Shown: positions 25,145 to 35,059, numbered from the stretch's first letter. The stretch is DNA of 64,000 nucleotides from Herbidospora sakaeratensis (GCF_001570525.1 NZ_BBXC01000014.1:269458-333457), one strand, 5' to 3'. Numbers and translations: made by a program. Notes: generated by a model not told the origin, from the sequence alone.

Positions 25145-26316
25145 AAGATTCACTTGAGCCGTCCCGCGATCGTGACGACCTGGTGCCCGGTTCGGTCGGC
25201 GGGTTCCGCGAGGGTTCGATCCACGAGTCCGGCGACGGGTCCTATGAGGTCGAGATCGTCGGTTCCTTCGAGCGGGAGCTGGTGTCGGCCGACGTCCAGG
25301 GCGACGAGCGGCTGATCGAGGCGGCGCTGCGGCCCAAGCGGCTGGCCGAGTTCATCGGGCAGCCGAGGGTCAGGGAGCAACTGTCCCTGGTGCTCGAAGG
25401 GGCGCTGCGGCGCAACCGGCCGCCCGACCACGTGCTGATGAGCGGGCCGCCCGGCCTCGGCAAGACCACCCTCGCCATGATCATCGCCGCCGAGCTCGGC
25501 GCCCCGCTGCGGGTGACCTCGGGCCCGGCGCTGGAGCGGGCCGGCGACCTGGCCGCCATCCTGTCGACCCTGACCGACGGCGAAGTGCTCTTCATCGACG
25601 AGATCCACCGCATGGCGCGGCCCGCCGAGGAGATGCTCTACCTGGCGATGGAGGACTTCCGGGTCGACATCGTCGTCGGCAAGGGGCCGGGGGCCACCGC
25701 GATCCCGCTGGAGGTCGCGCCGTTCACCCTCGTCGGGGCGACCACCCGGGCGGGCCTGCTGCCGGCGCCGCTGCGCGACCGGTTCGGGTTCACCGCCCAC
25801 ATGGAGTTCTACGACGAGGCCGAGCTCGAGACCGTGCTCCACCGCTCGGCCCGGCTGCTCGGCGTCCACCTGCCAGAAGAGGGGGCCGCCGAGATCGCCG
25901 GCCGCTCCCGGGGCACCCCCCGCATCGCCAACCGGCTGCTGCGCCGGGTGCGCGACTTCGCCGAGGTGCGCGCCGACGGGCTGATCACCCGGGAGATCGC
26001 CGCGGCCGCGCTGAATCTTTACGAAGTCGACGCCGAGGGCCTCGACCGGCTCGACCGTGCCGTCCTGGGCGCGCTGCTGCGCAAGTTCGGCGGCGGGCCC
26101 GTCGGGTTGTCGACACTCGCCGTAGCCGTCGGCGAGGAGCCCGAGACCGTCGAGGTGGTCGCCGAGCCGTTCCTGGTCCGCCAGGGGCTGCTCGCCCGCA
26201 CCCCGCGCGGGCGCGTCGCCACGGCCGCCGCCTGGGTGCATCTGGGGCTGGTCCCGCCGCCCGACGCGTTCGGGGCCGGCGTCGTCTTCGACGACCCTCC
26301 TGATAACCCACAGTGA
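25141..26316 (+). CDS. ruvB: Holliday junction branch migration ATPase RuvB
   Basis: 391 aa from the ATG that overlaps ruvA. AAA+ motor with Walker [14 protein letters not shown], Walker [12 protein letters not shown], sensor 1 [11 protein letters not shown] with arginine finger region [10 protein letters not shown], and a winged helix at the C-terminus. The first 60 or so residues ([11 protein letters not shown]...) precede the usual RuvB start near [22 protein letters not shown] at 25282 would give a standard-length protein but has a poorly spaced ribosome binding site. Confidence 0.95.
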   Translation: MKDSLEPSRDRDDLVPGSVGGFREGSIHESGDGSYEVEIVGSFERELVSADVQGDERLIEAALRPKRLAEFIGQPRVREQLSLVLEGALRRNRPPDHVLMSGPPGLGKTTLAMIIAAELGAPLRVTSGPALERAGDLAAILSTLTDGEVLFIDEIHRMARPAEEMLYLAMEDFRVDIVVGKGPGATAIPLEVAPFTLVGATTRAGLLPAPLRDRFGFTAHMEFYDEAELETVLHRSARLLGVHLPEEGAAEIAGRSRGTPRIANRLLRRVRDFAEVRADGLITREIAAAALNLYEVDAEGLDRLDRAVLGALLRKFGGGPVGLSTLAVAVGEEPETVEVVAEPFLVRQGLLARTPRGRVATAAAWVHLGLVPPPDAFGAGVVFDDPPDNPQ

Positions 26317-26436
26317 TGCCGGAAAGGGCCTTGGGGATCACGGAATGGTTGCAATAGGCGTGAAAACGGAACTTTCCCGCGCGGCGGATCGTGGCTTCGT
26401 TGCCGGGGTTCTGACAGCTCGCCTACACTGCGTGGC

Positions 26437-26464
26437 TTGGCTGGGTGGCTAGGCTCGCTATGTA
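26437..26464 (+). promoter_or_regulatory. Candidate promoter for yajC-secD-secF
   Basis: TTGGCT (26437-26442), 16-bp spacer, TATGTA (26459-26464), in the 241-bp gap after ruvB. The yajC ribosome binding site AAGGAGAG is about 85 bp further on. Nothing else of note was seen in this gap. Confidence 0.45.
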
Positions 26465-26557
26465 AGGTGACGTGCCGAGCGTGTGGCCCGGACCGGCGTC
26501 AAACCTCGTGTGACCTCCGGCGAATGGCCGGTCATCTCTTCAACGAAGGAGAGCCCC

Positions 26558-26929
26558 GTGGAAGGGCTTGCGCAGCTACTCCCGATCGTCCTGCTCTTCG
26601 TGGTCTTCTACTTCCTGCTCATCCGCCCGCAGCGGAAGCGGCAGCAGGAGCAGGTCGCGATGCAGAACTCGCTCAGCGTGGGTTCCCGCGTGATGACCAC
26701 AACGGGACTGTTCGGCACCGTGGTCGGATTCGCCGACGAGGACGTCATCCTCGAGGTGGCGCCCGGCGTCGAGACCCGCTGGGTCAAGGCCGCCATCGGC
26801 CGTGTGCTCACCGACGAGCCCGGTTACGGCGACGGCCCGGTCGACTCCACCGAGACCGACGAGAAGACCGACGGCGACAACGTCGCGGAAAGCCCGGAGA
26901 CTGGAGACTCCAGCACCCGCAAGTCCTGA
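26558..26929 (+). CDS. yajC: Preprotein translocase subunit YajC
   Basis: 123 aa from a GTG with AAGGAGAG upstream. One membrane helix (LLPIVLLFVVFYFLLI) is followed by the family motif RPQRKRQQEQ and the conserved LSVGSRVMTTTGLFGTVVGF. The C-terminal tail is acidic. YajC associates with SecDF at the Sec translocon. First gene of yajC-secD-secF. Confidence 0.95.
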   Translation: MEGLAQLLPIVLLFVVFYFLLIRPQRKRQQEQVAMQNSLSVGSRVMTTTGLFGTVVGFADEDVILEVAPGVETRWVKAAIGRVLTDEPGYGDGPVDSTETDEKTDGDNVAESPETGDSSTRKS

Positions 26930-26970
26930 GTACCCTCATTGAAGACCCCTTGACGAAAGACTGACCACCA

Positions 26971-28761
26971 GTGGCCCCACCGACCAGCAGCCAGATCAAG
27001 CCGGGACGCACGCTCCTGCTTCTTCTGGCGATCATCGCCGCCATGGGCGCGGCCGTGGTCCTGCAGAACGCGTACATCCCGAAGTTCGGTCTCGACCTCG
27101 CGGGCGGCACGACAGTCACGCTCTCGCCCGAGACCCTCGACAACAAGGCGCCCTCGCAAGAGAGCCTCGATCGGGCCGTCAACATCATCCGTGACCGCGT
27201 CAACGGGCAGGGCATCTCCGACGCCCAGGTCGCGAGGGCCAGTGACAACATCCTGATCCAGATCCCGGGCGCGGGTCAGGAAGAGGCGTTGAAGCTGGTG
27301 GCCACGACCGCCGAGCTCCGCTTCCGCCAGGTGCTCGCCGTCGCCCCGGCCCAGGAGCAGCCGGCCGCGCTGCCCAGCGACGCGGCCTCGCCGGCCCCGT
27401 CGGGCTCGCTCCCGGCCGTGACGCCCTCGGCCGCCGCCTCTCCGGCCGCCAGCCCGGCGGGCCGGGCGGTCTCCAAGGCCCTCCAGGCGCCCTCGCCGAC
27501 CGCGAGCGCCGAGGCGGGCCAGGGGAACAAGCAGGGCGACAACCAGGGTGACAACCAGCAGGGCAACGGCAAGAAGAAGAACGCCGAGCCCAGCCCGGCC
27601 GCCTCGCCGCTGGTGACGACGCAGCCCTCGGCCGACCCGAACGCCGCCGCCGACCCGCTGGCGGGCCAGGATCTGTCCGGCATCGACCCGGCCGTCCTGC
27701 AGCAGTTCAAGGACCTCAAGTGCACGGCCAACAACAAGGGCGCGGGCGTCCTCGACGACCCGACCAAGCAGTTCGCCGCGTGTGACGAGAGCGGCACCGC
27801 GAAGTACATCCTCGACGTGGCCGCGGTCCAGGGTTCGGAGATCAGCACCGCCTCGTCCGGCGTGCGCCAGGACACCGGCGAGTGGGTCGTCAACCTCGAC
27901 TTCAAGAGCGCGGGCGCCACGAAGTGGTCCGAGCTCACCAACAAGACCTTCAACAGCCAGCCGCCGCGCAACCAGATCGGCGCGGTGCTCGACGGCGTGG
28001 TCGTGACGGCCCCGGTCTCCAACGGCCGCATCACCGGCGGCAAGACCGAGATCTCGGGCAGCTTCACCTCGCAGACGGCGACCGAGCTGGCCGACCAGCT
28101 GAAGTACGGCGCGCTGCCGCTGAAGTTCAAGGTCAGCTCGACGGTGTCGGTCTCCTCGACCCTCGGCGCCGACCAGCTGCGCGGCGGTCTGATCGCGGGC
28201 GGCATCGGCCTCATCATCGTCATGCTCTACCTGCTGCTCTACTACCGCGGCCTCGGCGTGGTCGGCATCGCCAGCCTCCTGGTCGCGACGGTCGTCACCT
28301 ACCTGTCGGTGGTGGTGCTCAGCGCCAACGCGGGCTTCCGCCTGTCGCTGCCGCACATCATCGGCCTGGTGGTCTCGATCGGCATCACCGCCGACTCCTT
28401 CATCGTCTACTTCGAGCGAATCCGAGACGAGATGAAGGAGGGCCGGCGCAGTCTGCGCACGGCCGTCGAGGTGGCCTGGAAGCGGGCCCGCCGCACGATC
28501 CTCGTGGCCGACGCGGTCATGTTCATCGCGGCCCTGGTGCTCTACTTCCTGGCCGTGGGCGACGTCGCCGGCTTCGCCTTCGCGATGGGCCTGACGACCG
28601 TCATCGACATCGTGGTGGTGTTCCTCTTCACCAAGCCGCTCATGTCGCTGGTGGCGCGCATGAAGTTCTTCGCCAAGGGCCACCCGCTGTCCGGACTCGA
28701 CGCCGAGCGCATGGCGCGCACCGACTCGTCGTCCACCTCGACCACCCTCCAGGAGGCGTGA
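26971..28761 (+). CDS. secD: Protein-export membrane protein SecD
   Basis: 596 aa, GTG start. TM1 at about 14-33, then the P1 region (FGLDLAGGTTVTLSPET and NIIRDRVNGQGISDAQVARAS). A long low-complexity segment rich in Ala/Pro/Ser/Gln/Asn lies at about 120-230 (contains NKQGDNQGDNQQGNG). The five C-terminal membrane segments follow, including IGLVVSIGITADSFIVYFERIRDE. With SecF it uses the proton gradient to finish secretion. It overlaps secF by 1 nt (TGATG). Confidence 0.96.
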   Translation: MAPPTSSQIKPGRTLLLLLAIIAAMGAAVVLQNAYIPKFGLDLAGGTTVTLSPETLDNKAPSQESLDRAVNIIRDRVNGQGISDAQVARASDNILIQIPGAGQEEALKLVATTAELRFRQVLAVAPAQEQPAALPSDAASPAPSGSLPAVTPSAAASPAASPAGRAVSKALQAPSPTASAEAGQGNKQGDNQGDNQQGNGKKKNAEPSPAASPLVTTQPSADPNAAADPLAGQDLSGIDPAVLQQFKDLKCTANNKGAGVLDDPTKQFAACDESGTAKYILDVAAVQGSEISTASSGVRQDTGEWVVNLDFKSAGATKWSELTNKTFNSQPPRNQIGAVLDGVVVTAPVSNGRITGGKTEISGSFTSQTATELADQLKYGALPLKFKVSSTVSVSSTLGADQLRGGLIAGGIGLIIVMLYLLLYYRGLGVVGIASLLVATVVTYLSVVVLSANAGFRLSLPHIIGLVVSIGITADSFIVYFERIRDEMKEGRRSLRTAVEVAWKRARRTILVADAVMFIAALVLYFLAVGDVAGFAFAMGLTTVIDIVVVFLFTKPLMSLVARMKFFAKGHPLSGLDAERMARTDSSSTSTTLQEA

Positions 28762-29768
28762 TGGCCGCCGGCCTCGCGCGCCGCCTCTACCGCGGCGACA
28801 TCGACATCGACTTCGTCGGTAAGCGCAAGCTCTGGTACGGCCTGTCGCTCACGCTGCTGATCATCTCGATCGCCGGTCTGTTCATCAAGCCGCTCAACCT
28901 GGGCGTCGAGTTCACCGGCGGTTCGGTCTTCGACTTCACCCGTACGCCCGGCTCGTCGATCGAGCAGGTGCGCGAGGTGGTCGGTTCGGCCGGTCCGCAC
29001 CAGGTGATCGTCCAGGAGGCCGGGCCCAACTGGCGGGTGACCACCGAGAGCCTCGAGGGCTCCGAGGTCACCAAGGTCCAGCAGACCGTGGCCGACGAGT
29101 ACAAGATCCAGCCCAACGACGTCAGCACCCAGGTCATCGGGGCGACGTGGGGTGGTGAGGTCTCGACCAAGGCCTGGATCGGCCTGATCGTCTTCATGAT
29201 CGCGATCATGCTCTACCTGAGCATGGCGTTCGAGTGGCGGATGGCGCTGGCGGCGATCGTCGCGCTCATCCACGACCTCGTGATCACGGCCGGCATCTAC
29301 TCCTGGTCGGGCTTCGAGGTCACCCCGGCGACCATGCTGGGCTTCCTGACCATCCTCGGTTATTCGCTCTACGACGCGGTCGTCGTGTTCGACATGATCA
29401 AGGAGGTCACGACCCCGCTGAAGACGTCGGCGAAGATGACCTACACCCAGGCGGCCAACAACGCCCTCAGCCACACCCTGATCCGGTCGCTGAACACCTC
29501 GCTGGTGGCGATCCTGCCGGTGGCGGCGATCCTGTTCATCGGGACCACGCTGCTCGGCGCGGGTGTGCTGAAGGACCTCTCGCTGGCCCTCTTCGTCGGC
29601 ATGCTCGTCGGCACCTACTCCTCCCTGTGCGTGGCGACGCCGATCCTGGTGTCGCTCAAGGAGCGCGAACCCCAGTGGATCGCCCTCGCCAAGAGAGTGC
29701 AACAGCGCGAGGCCTCCGAGGCCAAGCAGGCCTCCGCCAAGGAGAAGAAGGAACACGCGAAGAAGTAG
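28761..29768 (+). CDS. secF: Protein-export membrane protein SecF
   Basis: 335 aa, ATG start coupled to the secD stop with AGGAGG just upstream. Six membrane segments. NLGVEFTGGSVFDF in the periplasmic loop and GYSLYDAVVVFDMIKE with THTLIRSLNTSLVAILPVAAILF are SecF hallmarks. The C-terminus is a basic Lys/Ala-rich tail. The gene is followed by two tandem hairpin repeats and a terminator. Confidence 0.96.
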   Translation: MAAGLARRLYRGDIDIDFVGKRKLWYGLSLTLLIISIAGLFIKPLNLGVEFTGGSVFDFTRTPGSSIEQVREVVGSAGPHQVIVQEAGPNWRVTTESLEGSEVTKVQQTVADEYKIQPNDVSTQVIGATWGGEVSTKAWIGLIVFMIAIMLYLSMAFEWRMALAAIVALIHDLVITAGIYSWSGFEVTPATMLGFLTILGYSLYDAVVVFDMIKEVTTPLKTSAKMTYTQAANNALSHTLIRSLNTSLVAILPVAAILFIGTTLLGAGVLKDLSLALFVGMLVGTYSSLCVATPILVSLKEREPQWIALAKRVQQREASEAKQASAKEKKEHAKK

Positions 29769-29772
29769 CAGA

Positions 29773-29892
29773 GCGAGACGCGGCCGGCCGAAGGCCGGTC
29801 GTGGCTCGCGTTGGGAATCTGCCCAATAGACACGAGACGCGGCCGGCCGAAGGCCGGTCGTGGCTCGCGTGGGGAATCTGCCCAATAGACAC
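29773..29892 (+). repeat. 59-bp tandem repeat: hairpin repeat copies A and B
   Basis: Two copies with a 59-bp period that differ at one base (29812 T versus 29871 G). Each has a hairpin (29773-29809 and about 29833-29867) with arms GCGAGACGCGGCCGGCC and GGCCGGTCGTGGCTCGC around GAA, then a tail GGGAATCTGCCCAATAGACAC. Copy A starts 4 bp after the secF stop. Same family as 11983, 15951 and 46020. Confidence 0.9.
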
Positions 29893-29895
29893 GCG

Positions 29896-29949
29896 AACGC
29901 CCTGCGGGATCCGGGGAAGATCCGGAGCCCGCGGGGCGTTTCGCTTTTT
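29896..29949 (+). terminator. Rho-independent terminator after secF and the repeats
   Basis: Stem AACGCCCTGCGGG / CCCGCGGGGCGTT (13 bp, one G-U) with a 19-nt loop, then TTTCGCTTTTT. Ends the yajC-secDF transcript before apt. Confidence 0.8.
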
Positions 29950-30020
29950 GTGGCGGGCGTGATTCGTGGCCGGCCCGGGTCCCGAAGCGTCTGGCCCTGA
30001 GCAGCCATTAAAGTTGGCAG

Positions 30021-30527
30021 GTGACCGAGTGGATCTCGCTGATCAGGGATATTCCCGACTATCCGCAGCCTGGCATCCTGTTCAAGGACATCACCCCCCT
30101 GCTGGCCGACCCGGCCGCGTTCACGACGGTCGTCGACGACCTGGCTGAGGGGTTCTCCTTCGACAAGGTGGTCGGCATCGAGGCCAGGGGTTTCATCCTG
30201 GCCGCTCCCGTGGCCCTCAGAAGGGGCGCGGGCTTCGTCCCGGTACGCAAGAAGGGCAAACTGCCCGCCGAGACGCTTGAGGCGTCCTACGATCTGGAAT
30301 ACGGCTCGGCGACGATCGAGGTCCACGCCGACGCGTTCGCCCCGGGCGAGCGGGTCCTGGTGGTCGACGACGTCCTGGCCACCGGCGGCACCGCGGCCGC
30401 CGCGGTCGACCTGGTGCGGCGCGCGGGCGCCGAAGTGGTGGCCGTGTCCTTCCTGATGGAGCTGTCCTTCCTCCCCGGCAGGGAGAGGCTGCCCGATCTC
30501 GACGTCAGAGCTTTGGTTACCGTTTGA
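30021..30527 (+). CDS. apt: Adenine phosphoribosyltransferase
   Basis: 168 aa, GTG start. IRDIPDYPQPGILFKDITPLLAD at the N-terminus is typical of Apt. The PRPP-binding loop is RVLVVDDVLATGGTAAAA. It salvages adenine to AMP. Order secF-apt-rel is conserved in actinobacteria. The gene follows a terminator and so probably has its own promoter, but no clear one was seen. Confidence 0.95.
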   Translation: MTEWISLIRDIPDYPQPGILFKDITPLLADPAAFTTVVDDLAEGFSFDKVVGIEARGFILAAPVALRRGAGFVPVRKKGKLPAETLEASYDLEYGSATIEVHADAFAPGERVLVVDDVLATGGTAAAAVDLVRRAGAEVVAVSFLMELSFLPGRERLPDLDVRALVTV

Positions 30528-30567
30528 CCTACACTGAGTGATCTGGACTCGAATGTGAGGAGTCTGA

Positions 30568-32901
30568 GTGCCCCGTGAAGTGGCCCCCGGCAACGCGCCC
30601 GTCGAAGCACCCGGCGCGCCGGTTCCCGATGTGCCCGCAGAGGCGGCGCCCCCGGAGAAGGGGACGGCCGTCCGGCGCAGGCTGGGCCGGTTCGGGGGGC
30701 AGTGGGGTGCGATGAACCCCGTCCTCGAGCCCCTGTTCAAGACGGTCCGGGCCACCCACCCGAAGGCCGACCTCCGGCTGATCGAGCGGGCCTACGAGAC
30801 GGCGGCCTACCACCACCGCGACCAGAAGCGGAAGAGCGGTGACCCCTACATCACCCATCCGCTGGCCGTGGCGACCATCCTGGCCGAGCTCGGCACCGAC
30901 GACGAGACCCTGTGCGCGGCGCTCCTCCACGACACCGTGGAGGACACCGCCTACGGGCTCGACGAGCTGCGCGCCGACTTCGGCGAGAACATCGCGCTGC
31001 TCGTCGACGGGGTGACCAAGCTCGACAAGGTCAAGTTCGGCGACGCCGCCCAGGCCGAGACGGTCCGCAAGATGGTCGTGGCGATGAGCCGCGACATCCG
31101 GGTGCTGGTCATCAAGCTGGCCGACCGGCTCCACAACATGCGCACCATGCGCTACATGCCCGAGCACAAGCGGCAGCAGAAGTCCCGCGAGACGCTGGAG
31201 ATCTTCGCGCCGCTGGCCCACCGCCTGGGCATGAACACGATCAAGTGGGAGCTGGAGGACCTCGCGTTCACCATGCTCTTCCCCAAGCGCTACGACGAGA
31301 TCGCCCGCATGGTCTCCGAGCGGGCCCCCCGGCGCGACCTGTTCCTGCAGGAAGTGATCGAGAACGTCCACTCCGACCTGCGGGAGCAGAAGATCCGGGC
31401 GACCGTGAAGGGCCGCCCGAAGCACTACTACTCGATCTACCAGAAGATGATCGCCAAGGGCGTCGCCTTCGACGACATCTACGACCTGGTCGGCATCCGG
31501 GTCCTGGTCGACACGGTCCGCGACTGCTACGCCGCGCTCGGAACGATCCACGCTCGGTGGAACCCGGTGCCCGGCCGGTTCAAAGACTACATAGCGATGC
31601 CCAAGTTCAACATGTACCAGTCGCTCCACACGACGGTCATCGGGCCCGAGGGCAAGCCGGTCGAGCTGCAGATCCGCACCCGCGCGATGCACCACCGCGC
31701 CGAATACGGCGTCGCCGCCCACTGGAAGTACAAGGAGGAGATGGTCGCCTCCAACCCGGGTGGCAAGGTCAAGGACGTCAACGACATGGCGTGGCTGCGC
31801 CAGCTGCTCGACTGGCAGAAGGAGACCTCCGACCCGGGCGAGTTCCTCGAGTCGCTGCGCTTCGACCTGTCGGTCTCCGAGGTGTTCGTCTTCACCCCGC
31901 GCGGCCAGGTCATCGCGCTGCCCGACGGCGCGACCCCGGTCGACTTCGCCTACGCCGTGCACACCGAGGTCGGCCACCGCTGCATCGGGGCCCGGGTCAA
32001 CGGGCGGCTGGTGCCGCTGGAGTCGCGCCTGGGCAACGGCGACACGGTCGAGATCTTCACCTCGAAGTCGCCCGACGCCGGGCCCTCGCGCGACTGGCTG
32101 AAGTTCGTCAAGTCGGGCCGGGCCCGCAACAAGATCCGCCAGTGGTTCTCCAAGGAGCGCCGCGAGACCGCGATCGAGGCCGGCAAGGAGGCCATCGGGC
32201 GGGCGATGCGCAAGCAGGGCCTGCCGCTCCAGCGGCTCATGTCGGGCGAGGCGCTGCTCGCCTTGGCGCGTGATCTCCACTACGCCGACGTGTCGGCGCT
32301 CTACGCGGCGGTGGGCGAAGGGCACATCGCGGCCCAGGCGGTCGTCCAGAAGCTCGTACAGGCCCTGGGAGGGGTCGAGGGGGCCGAGGAGGACATCGCC
32401 GAGGCGGCGCTGCCCACGCAGCTCAAGGGACGTCCCAGGGCCGGCACCAACGCGGGCGTCACGGTGGCGGGCGACCCCGACGTGTGGGTACGGCTGTCGC
32501 GCTGCTGCACGCCCGTCCCGGGCGACGACATCACCGGCTTCGTGACCCGGGGCCACGGCGTCTCGGTGCACCGGGTCGACTGCGCCAACGTCGGGCAGCT
32601 CCAGGAGCAGCCCGAGCGGCTCGTCGAGGTGGCCTGGTCGGCCGGCGACGACTCGGTGTTCCTGGTGGCGATCCAGGTCGAGGCGCTCGACCGGCCCCGT
32701 CTGCTGTCCGACGTGACCCGGACCCTGTCCGACCACCACGTCAATATCCTGTCGGCGTCGGTGACGACCTCGCGCGACCGGGTGGCGGTCAGCAAGTTCA
32801 CCTTCGAGATGGGCGACCCCAAGCACCTGGGCCACGTGCTCAAGGCCGTGCGCAACATCCCGGGCGTCTACGACGTCTACCGGGTGACCAGCGGCGCCTG
32901 A
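30568..32901 (+). CDS. rel: Bifunctional (p)ppGpp synthetase/hydrolase Rel
   Basis: 777 aa, GTG start 5 bp after GAGGAG. The N-terminal extension is Pro/Ala-rich. The HD hydrolase domain (about 75-230) has HDTVEDT and [13 protein letters not shown], the active form of the motif. The synthetase domain (about 260-400) has [24 protein letters not shown] and [26 protein letters not shown] ([34 protein letters not shown]), a Cys/His-rich CC domain ([12 protein letters not shown]) and a C-terminal ACT domain follow. Both catalytic halves look intact, so it can make and degrade the alarmone. 40 bp after apt. Confidence 0.97.
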   Translation: MPREVAPGNAPVEAPGAPVPDVPAEAAPPEKGTAVRRRLGRFGGQWGAMNPVLEPLFKTVRATHPKADLRLIERAYETAAYHHRDQKRKSGDPYITHPLAVATILAELGTDDETLCAALLHDTVEDTAYGLDELRADFGENIALLVDGVTKLDKVKFGDAAQAETVRKMVVAMSRDIRVLVIKLADRLHNMRTMRYMPEHKRQQKSRETLEIFAPLAHRLGMNTIKWELEDLAFTMLFPKRYDEIARMVSERAPRRDLFLQEVIENVHSDLREQKIRATVKGRPKHYYSIYQKMIAKGVAFDDIYDLVGIRVLVDTVRDCYAALGTIHARWNPVPGRFKDYIAMPKFNMYQSLHTTVIGPEGKPVELQIRTRAMHHRAEYGVAAHWKYKEEMVASNPGGKVKDVNDMAWLRQLLDWQKETSDPGEFLESLRFDLSVSEVFVFTPRGQVIALPDGATPVDFAYAVHTEVGHRCIGARVNGRLVPLESRLGNGDTVEIFTSKSPDAGPSRDWLKFVKSGRARNKIRQWFSKERRETAIEAGKEAIGRAMRKQGLPLQRLMSGEALLALARDLHYADVSALYAAVGEGHIAAQAVVQKLVQALGGVEGAEEDIAEAALPTQLKGRPRAGTNAGVTVAGDPDVWVRLSRCCTPVPGDDITGFVTRGHGVSVHRVDCANVGQLQEQPERLVEVAWSAGDDSVFLVAIQVEALDRPRLLSDVTRTLSDHHVNILSASVTTSRDRVAVSKFTFEMGDPKHLGHVLKAVRNIPGVYDVYRVTSGA

Positions 32902-32921
32902 CCCTTCATGGGTCAGGCGCC
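32893..32921. terminator. Perfect hairpin between convergent rel and the DUF349 gene
   Basis: GGCGCCTGACCC / GGGTCAGGCGCC, a 12-bp perfect stem with a TTCAT loop. It includes the rel stop codon (32899-32901) and lies 15 bp from the end of the opposing gene, so it can serve both directions. Confidence 0.65.
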
Positions 32922-32935
32922 GCGGGCACGACCTG

Positions 32936-34159
32936 CTAGGAGAACTCGGCGAGCGTGCGCTCGGCCTCTTCGAGCCAGGAGCGGCGGGCGGCGATGCCCT
33001 CCTCGGCCTCCTTGGCCTGCTTGCTGCCCGGCTGGGCCTTGGCCAGCCGGGTCTCCAGCTGCTCGATCGAGCGGCGGAGCTGGTTGACCGTGTCCTGCGC
33101 CCGCGCGCGGGCCTCGGGGTTGGAGCGCTTCCACTCCGCCTCTTCGGCCTTGCGGACCGCGTCGTCGATCTTCCGCAGGCCGCCCTCGAGCCGGTCGCGC
33201 TGCTCGCGCGGCACCGGGCCGACGGCCTCCCACCGCTCGACCAGCGCGCGGAGCTGACCGCGCGCCGCGCGGACGTCGGTCACCGGGAGGATCTTCTCCG
33301 CCTCGACGAGCAGCAGCTCCTTGGCGTCGGCGTTGGCCGCGAACGACGCGTCGCGCTCGGCGAACACCGTCGAGCGGGCCTGGAAGAACTGGTCCTGGGC
33401 GCCCTTGAAGCGGTTCCAGAGCTCGTCCTCGGCCTCGCGGGAGGCCCGGCCGGCCGCCTTCCAGCGACGCATCAGCTCGCGGTAGGCCGCGGCCGTGGCG
33501 TTCCAGTCGGTCGAGCTCGACAGCTCCTCGGCCTCGGTCACGATGCGCTCCTTGGCGGAACGCACCTGGTCGCGCTGCTCGTCGAGCGAGGAGAAGTAGG
33601 CCTTGCGGCGCTTGGCGAAGGCCGTGCGGGCCGTGGACAGGCGCTTCCACAGCGCCGCCTCGGTCGCGCGGTCGATCCGCTCGGCGGCCTTCCACTCCTC
33701 GACGAGCTGGCGCAGCCGCTCGCCGCCGGACTTCCAGTGAGTGGCGTCCTCGGCGATGCGCTCGGCCTCGCCGACGATCCGCTCCTTGATCTCCTTGGCC
33801 TGGCCGCGGGCGACCTCGCGGGCCGCCTTCACTTCCTCGCGGCGCTTGCCGACCATCTCGGAGAGGGCCTGGAGCCGGTTGTTCAGCGAGTCGAGGTCAC
33901 CGACCGCGTTCGCCCCGGTGATCGCCTCGCGCAGCTTCAGGATGCCGGCCTCCGCCTGGGCGGGCGGCAGGTCGGTGCCCTTCACCCGCTGTTCGAGCAG
34001 CTGGACCTGACCGGCCAGCTCGTCGAACTTGCGGTGGAAGTAGGCCAGCGCCTCTTCCGGTTCCCCGGCCTGCCAGGACCCGACGGCCCGTTCTCCCTCA
34101 GCCGTACGCACGTAGACGGTGCCGTCGTCGTCTACCCGGCCCCACGGGTCGGTGGTCAC
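32936..34159 (-). CDS. DUF349 coiled-coil protein
   Basis: 407 aa from a GTG 5 bp after GGGAGG; a GTG five codons upstream is weaker. The N-terminus TTDPWGRVDDDGTVYVRTAEGERAVGSWQAGEPEEALAYFHRKFDEL is conserved in actinobacterial members. The body is a chain of DUF349 repeats with the WK(A/S)...R pattern (LVEEWKAAERIDRATEAALWKRLSTAR, LMRRWKAAGRASREAEDELWNRFKGAQ). Length and repeats are family-normal. Function unknown; the acidic/basic helical repeats suggest binding to nucleic acid or protein. Confidence 0.9.
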   Translation of the reverse strand: MTTDPWGRVDDDGTVYVRTAEGERAVGSWQAGEPEEALAYFHRKFDELAGQVQLLEQRVKGTDLPPAQAEAGILKLREAITGANAVGDLDSLNNRLQALSEMVGKRREEVKAAREVARGQAKEIKERIVGEAERIAEDATHWKSGGERLRQLVEEWKAAERIDRATEAALWKRLSTARTAFAKRRKAYFSSLDEQRDQVRSAKERIVTEAEELSSSTDWNATAAAYRELMRRWKAAGRASREAEDELWNRFKGAQDQFFQARSTVFAERDASFAANADAKELLLVEAEKILPVTDVRAARGQLRALVERWEAVGPVPREQRDRLEGGLRKIDDAVRKAEEAEWKRSNPEARARAQDTVNQLRRSIEQLETRLAKAQPGSKQAKEAEEGIAARRSWLEEAERTLAEFS

Positions 34160-34216
34160 CGTGTCCTCCCGCACTCGAATCAGCCTCCAGGGCGTTTAGC
34201 CCTTGGTTGTATTACG

Positions 34217-35059
34217 TCAGCTCTTGCCGGTAATTGTCACGTCTTTGATTTCGACAGCCTGCTTCGGCGTACCGTCGCCGCCGCCGCCCTCGACGCCCGC
34301 CTTGGCCACCTTGTCGACGAGGTCCAGGCCCTTGGTGATCGTGCCGAAGGGCGTGTACGAGTCGGGCAGGGTGTCGGTCTCGTCGCCGTAGACGATGAAG
34401 AACTGGCTGCCGTTGGTGTTCGGGCCGCTGTTGGCCATGGCCAGCACGCCCCGCTTGTAGCTGGCGCCCTCGAGGTTCTCGTCGACGAAGCGGTAGCCGG
34501 GGCCGCCGCTGCCCGTGGCGGTCGGGTCGCCGCACTGGAGCACCTTGATGCCCTCGGTCGTGAGGCGGTGGCACTTCGTGTTGGCGAAGTAGCCCTTGCT
34601 CGCCAGGTGGGTGAACGAGCCGACCGTGCACGGCGCCTTGGCACCGTCGAGGTCGGCCTCGATGACGCCCAGGTTGGTGTCGATCTTCATGACCGCCGGC
34701 GCCGCCGCGACCTTCGGGTCGGGCTTGCCGACGTCCTTGGCCCCGCCCGCCGGGTCGCTCACGTAGTCGCACCTGCCCGTGCCCTTGTCGAAGGGCAGGG
34801 GCTCCGCGGGGGCCGCCGCCGCGCTCTCGGCCGGATTGGCCGAGGCCGACGCCGCCGCCGTGGCCGGGTCGGCGTCGTCACTGCCGCCCGTCAGGAAGAT
34901 CGCCGCCGCCACGATGCCCGCGATGACGACCACGACACCGGCGGTGGTCCCGATCGCGGCGTTGCGCTTCGCGGCGCGCTCACGTTGGAGGCGTGCGGCC
35001 TGCTGGCGCTCGTGGTGTTCGCGCGCGAGTTGCTTCTGCCGGTCCTTCCCGGTGACCAC
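34217..35059 (-). CDS. Membrane-anchored cyclophilin-type peptidyl-prolyl isomerase
   Basis: 280 aa from a GTG 5 bp after GGGAGG. A basic cytosolic start (KDRQKQLAREHHERQQAARLQRERAAKRN) precedes one membrane helix (AAIGTTAGVVVVIAGIVAAAIFL). An Ala/Pro linker and an extracytoplasmic cyclophilin domain follow, with CHRLTTEGIKVLQCGDPTATGSGGPGYRF, ANSGPNTNGSQFFIVYGD and FGTITKGLDLVDKV. Folds secreted proteins. A related lipoprotein cyclophilin lies at 39867-40730. Confidence 0.92.
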   Translation of the reverse strand: MVTGKDRQKQLAREHHERQQAARLQRERAAKRNAAIGTTAGVVVVIAGIVAAAIFLTGGSDDADPATAAASASANPAESAAAAPAEPLPFDKGTGRCDYVSDPAGGAKDVGKPDPKVAAAPAVMKIDTNLGVIEADLDGAKAPCTVGSFTHLASKGYFANTKCHRLTTEGIKVLQCGDPTATGSGGPGYRFVDENLEGASYKRGVLAMANSGPNTNGSQFFIVYGDETDTLPDSYTPFGTITKGLDLVDKVAKAGVEGGGGDGTPKQAVEIKDVTITGKS

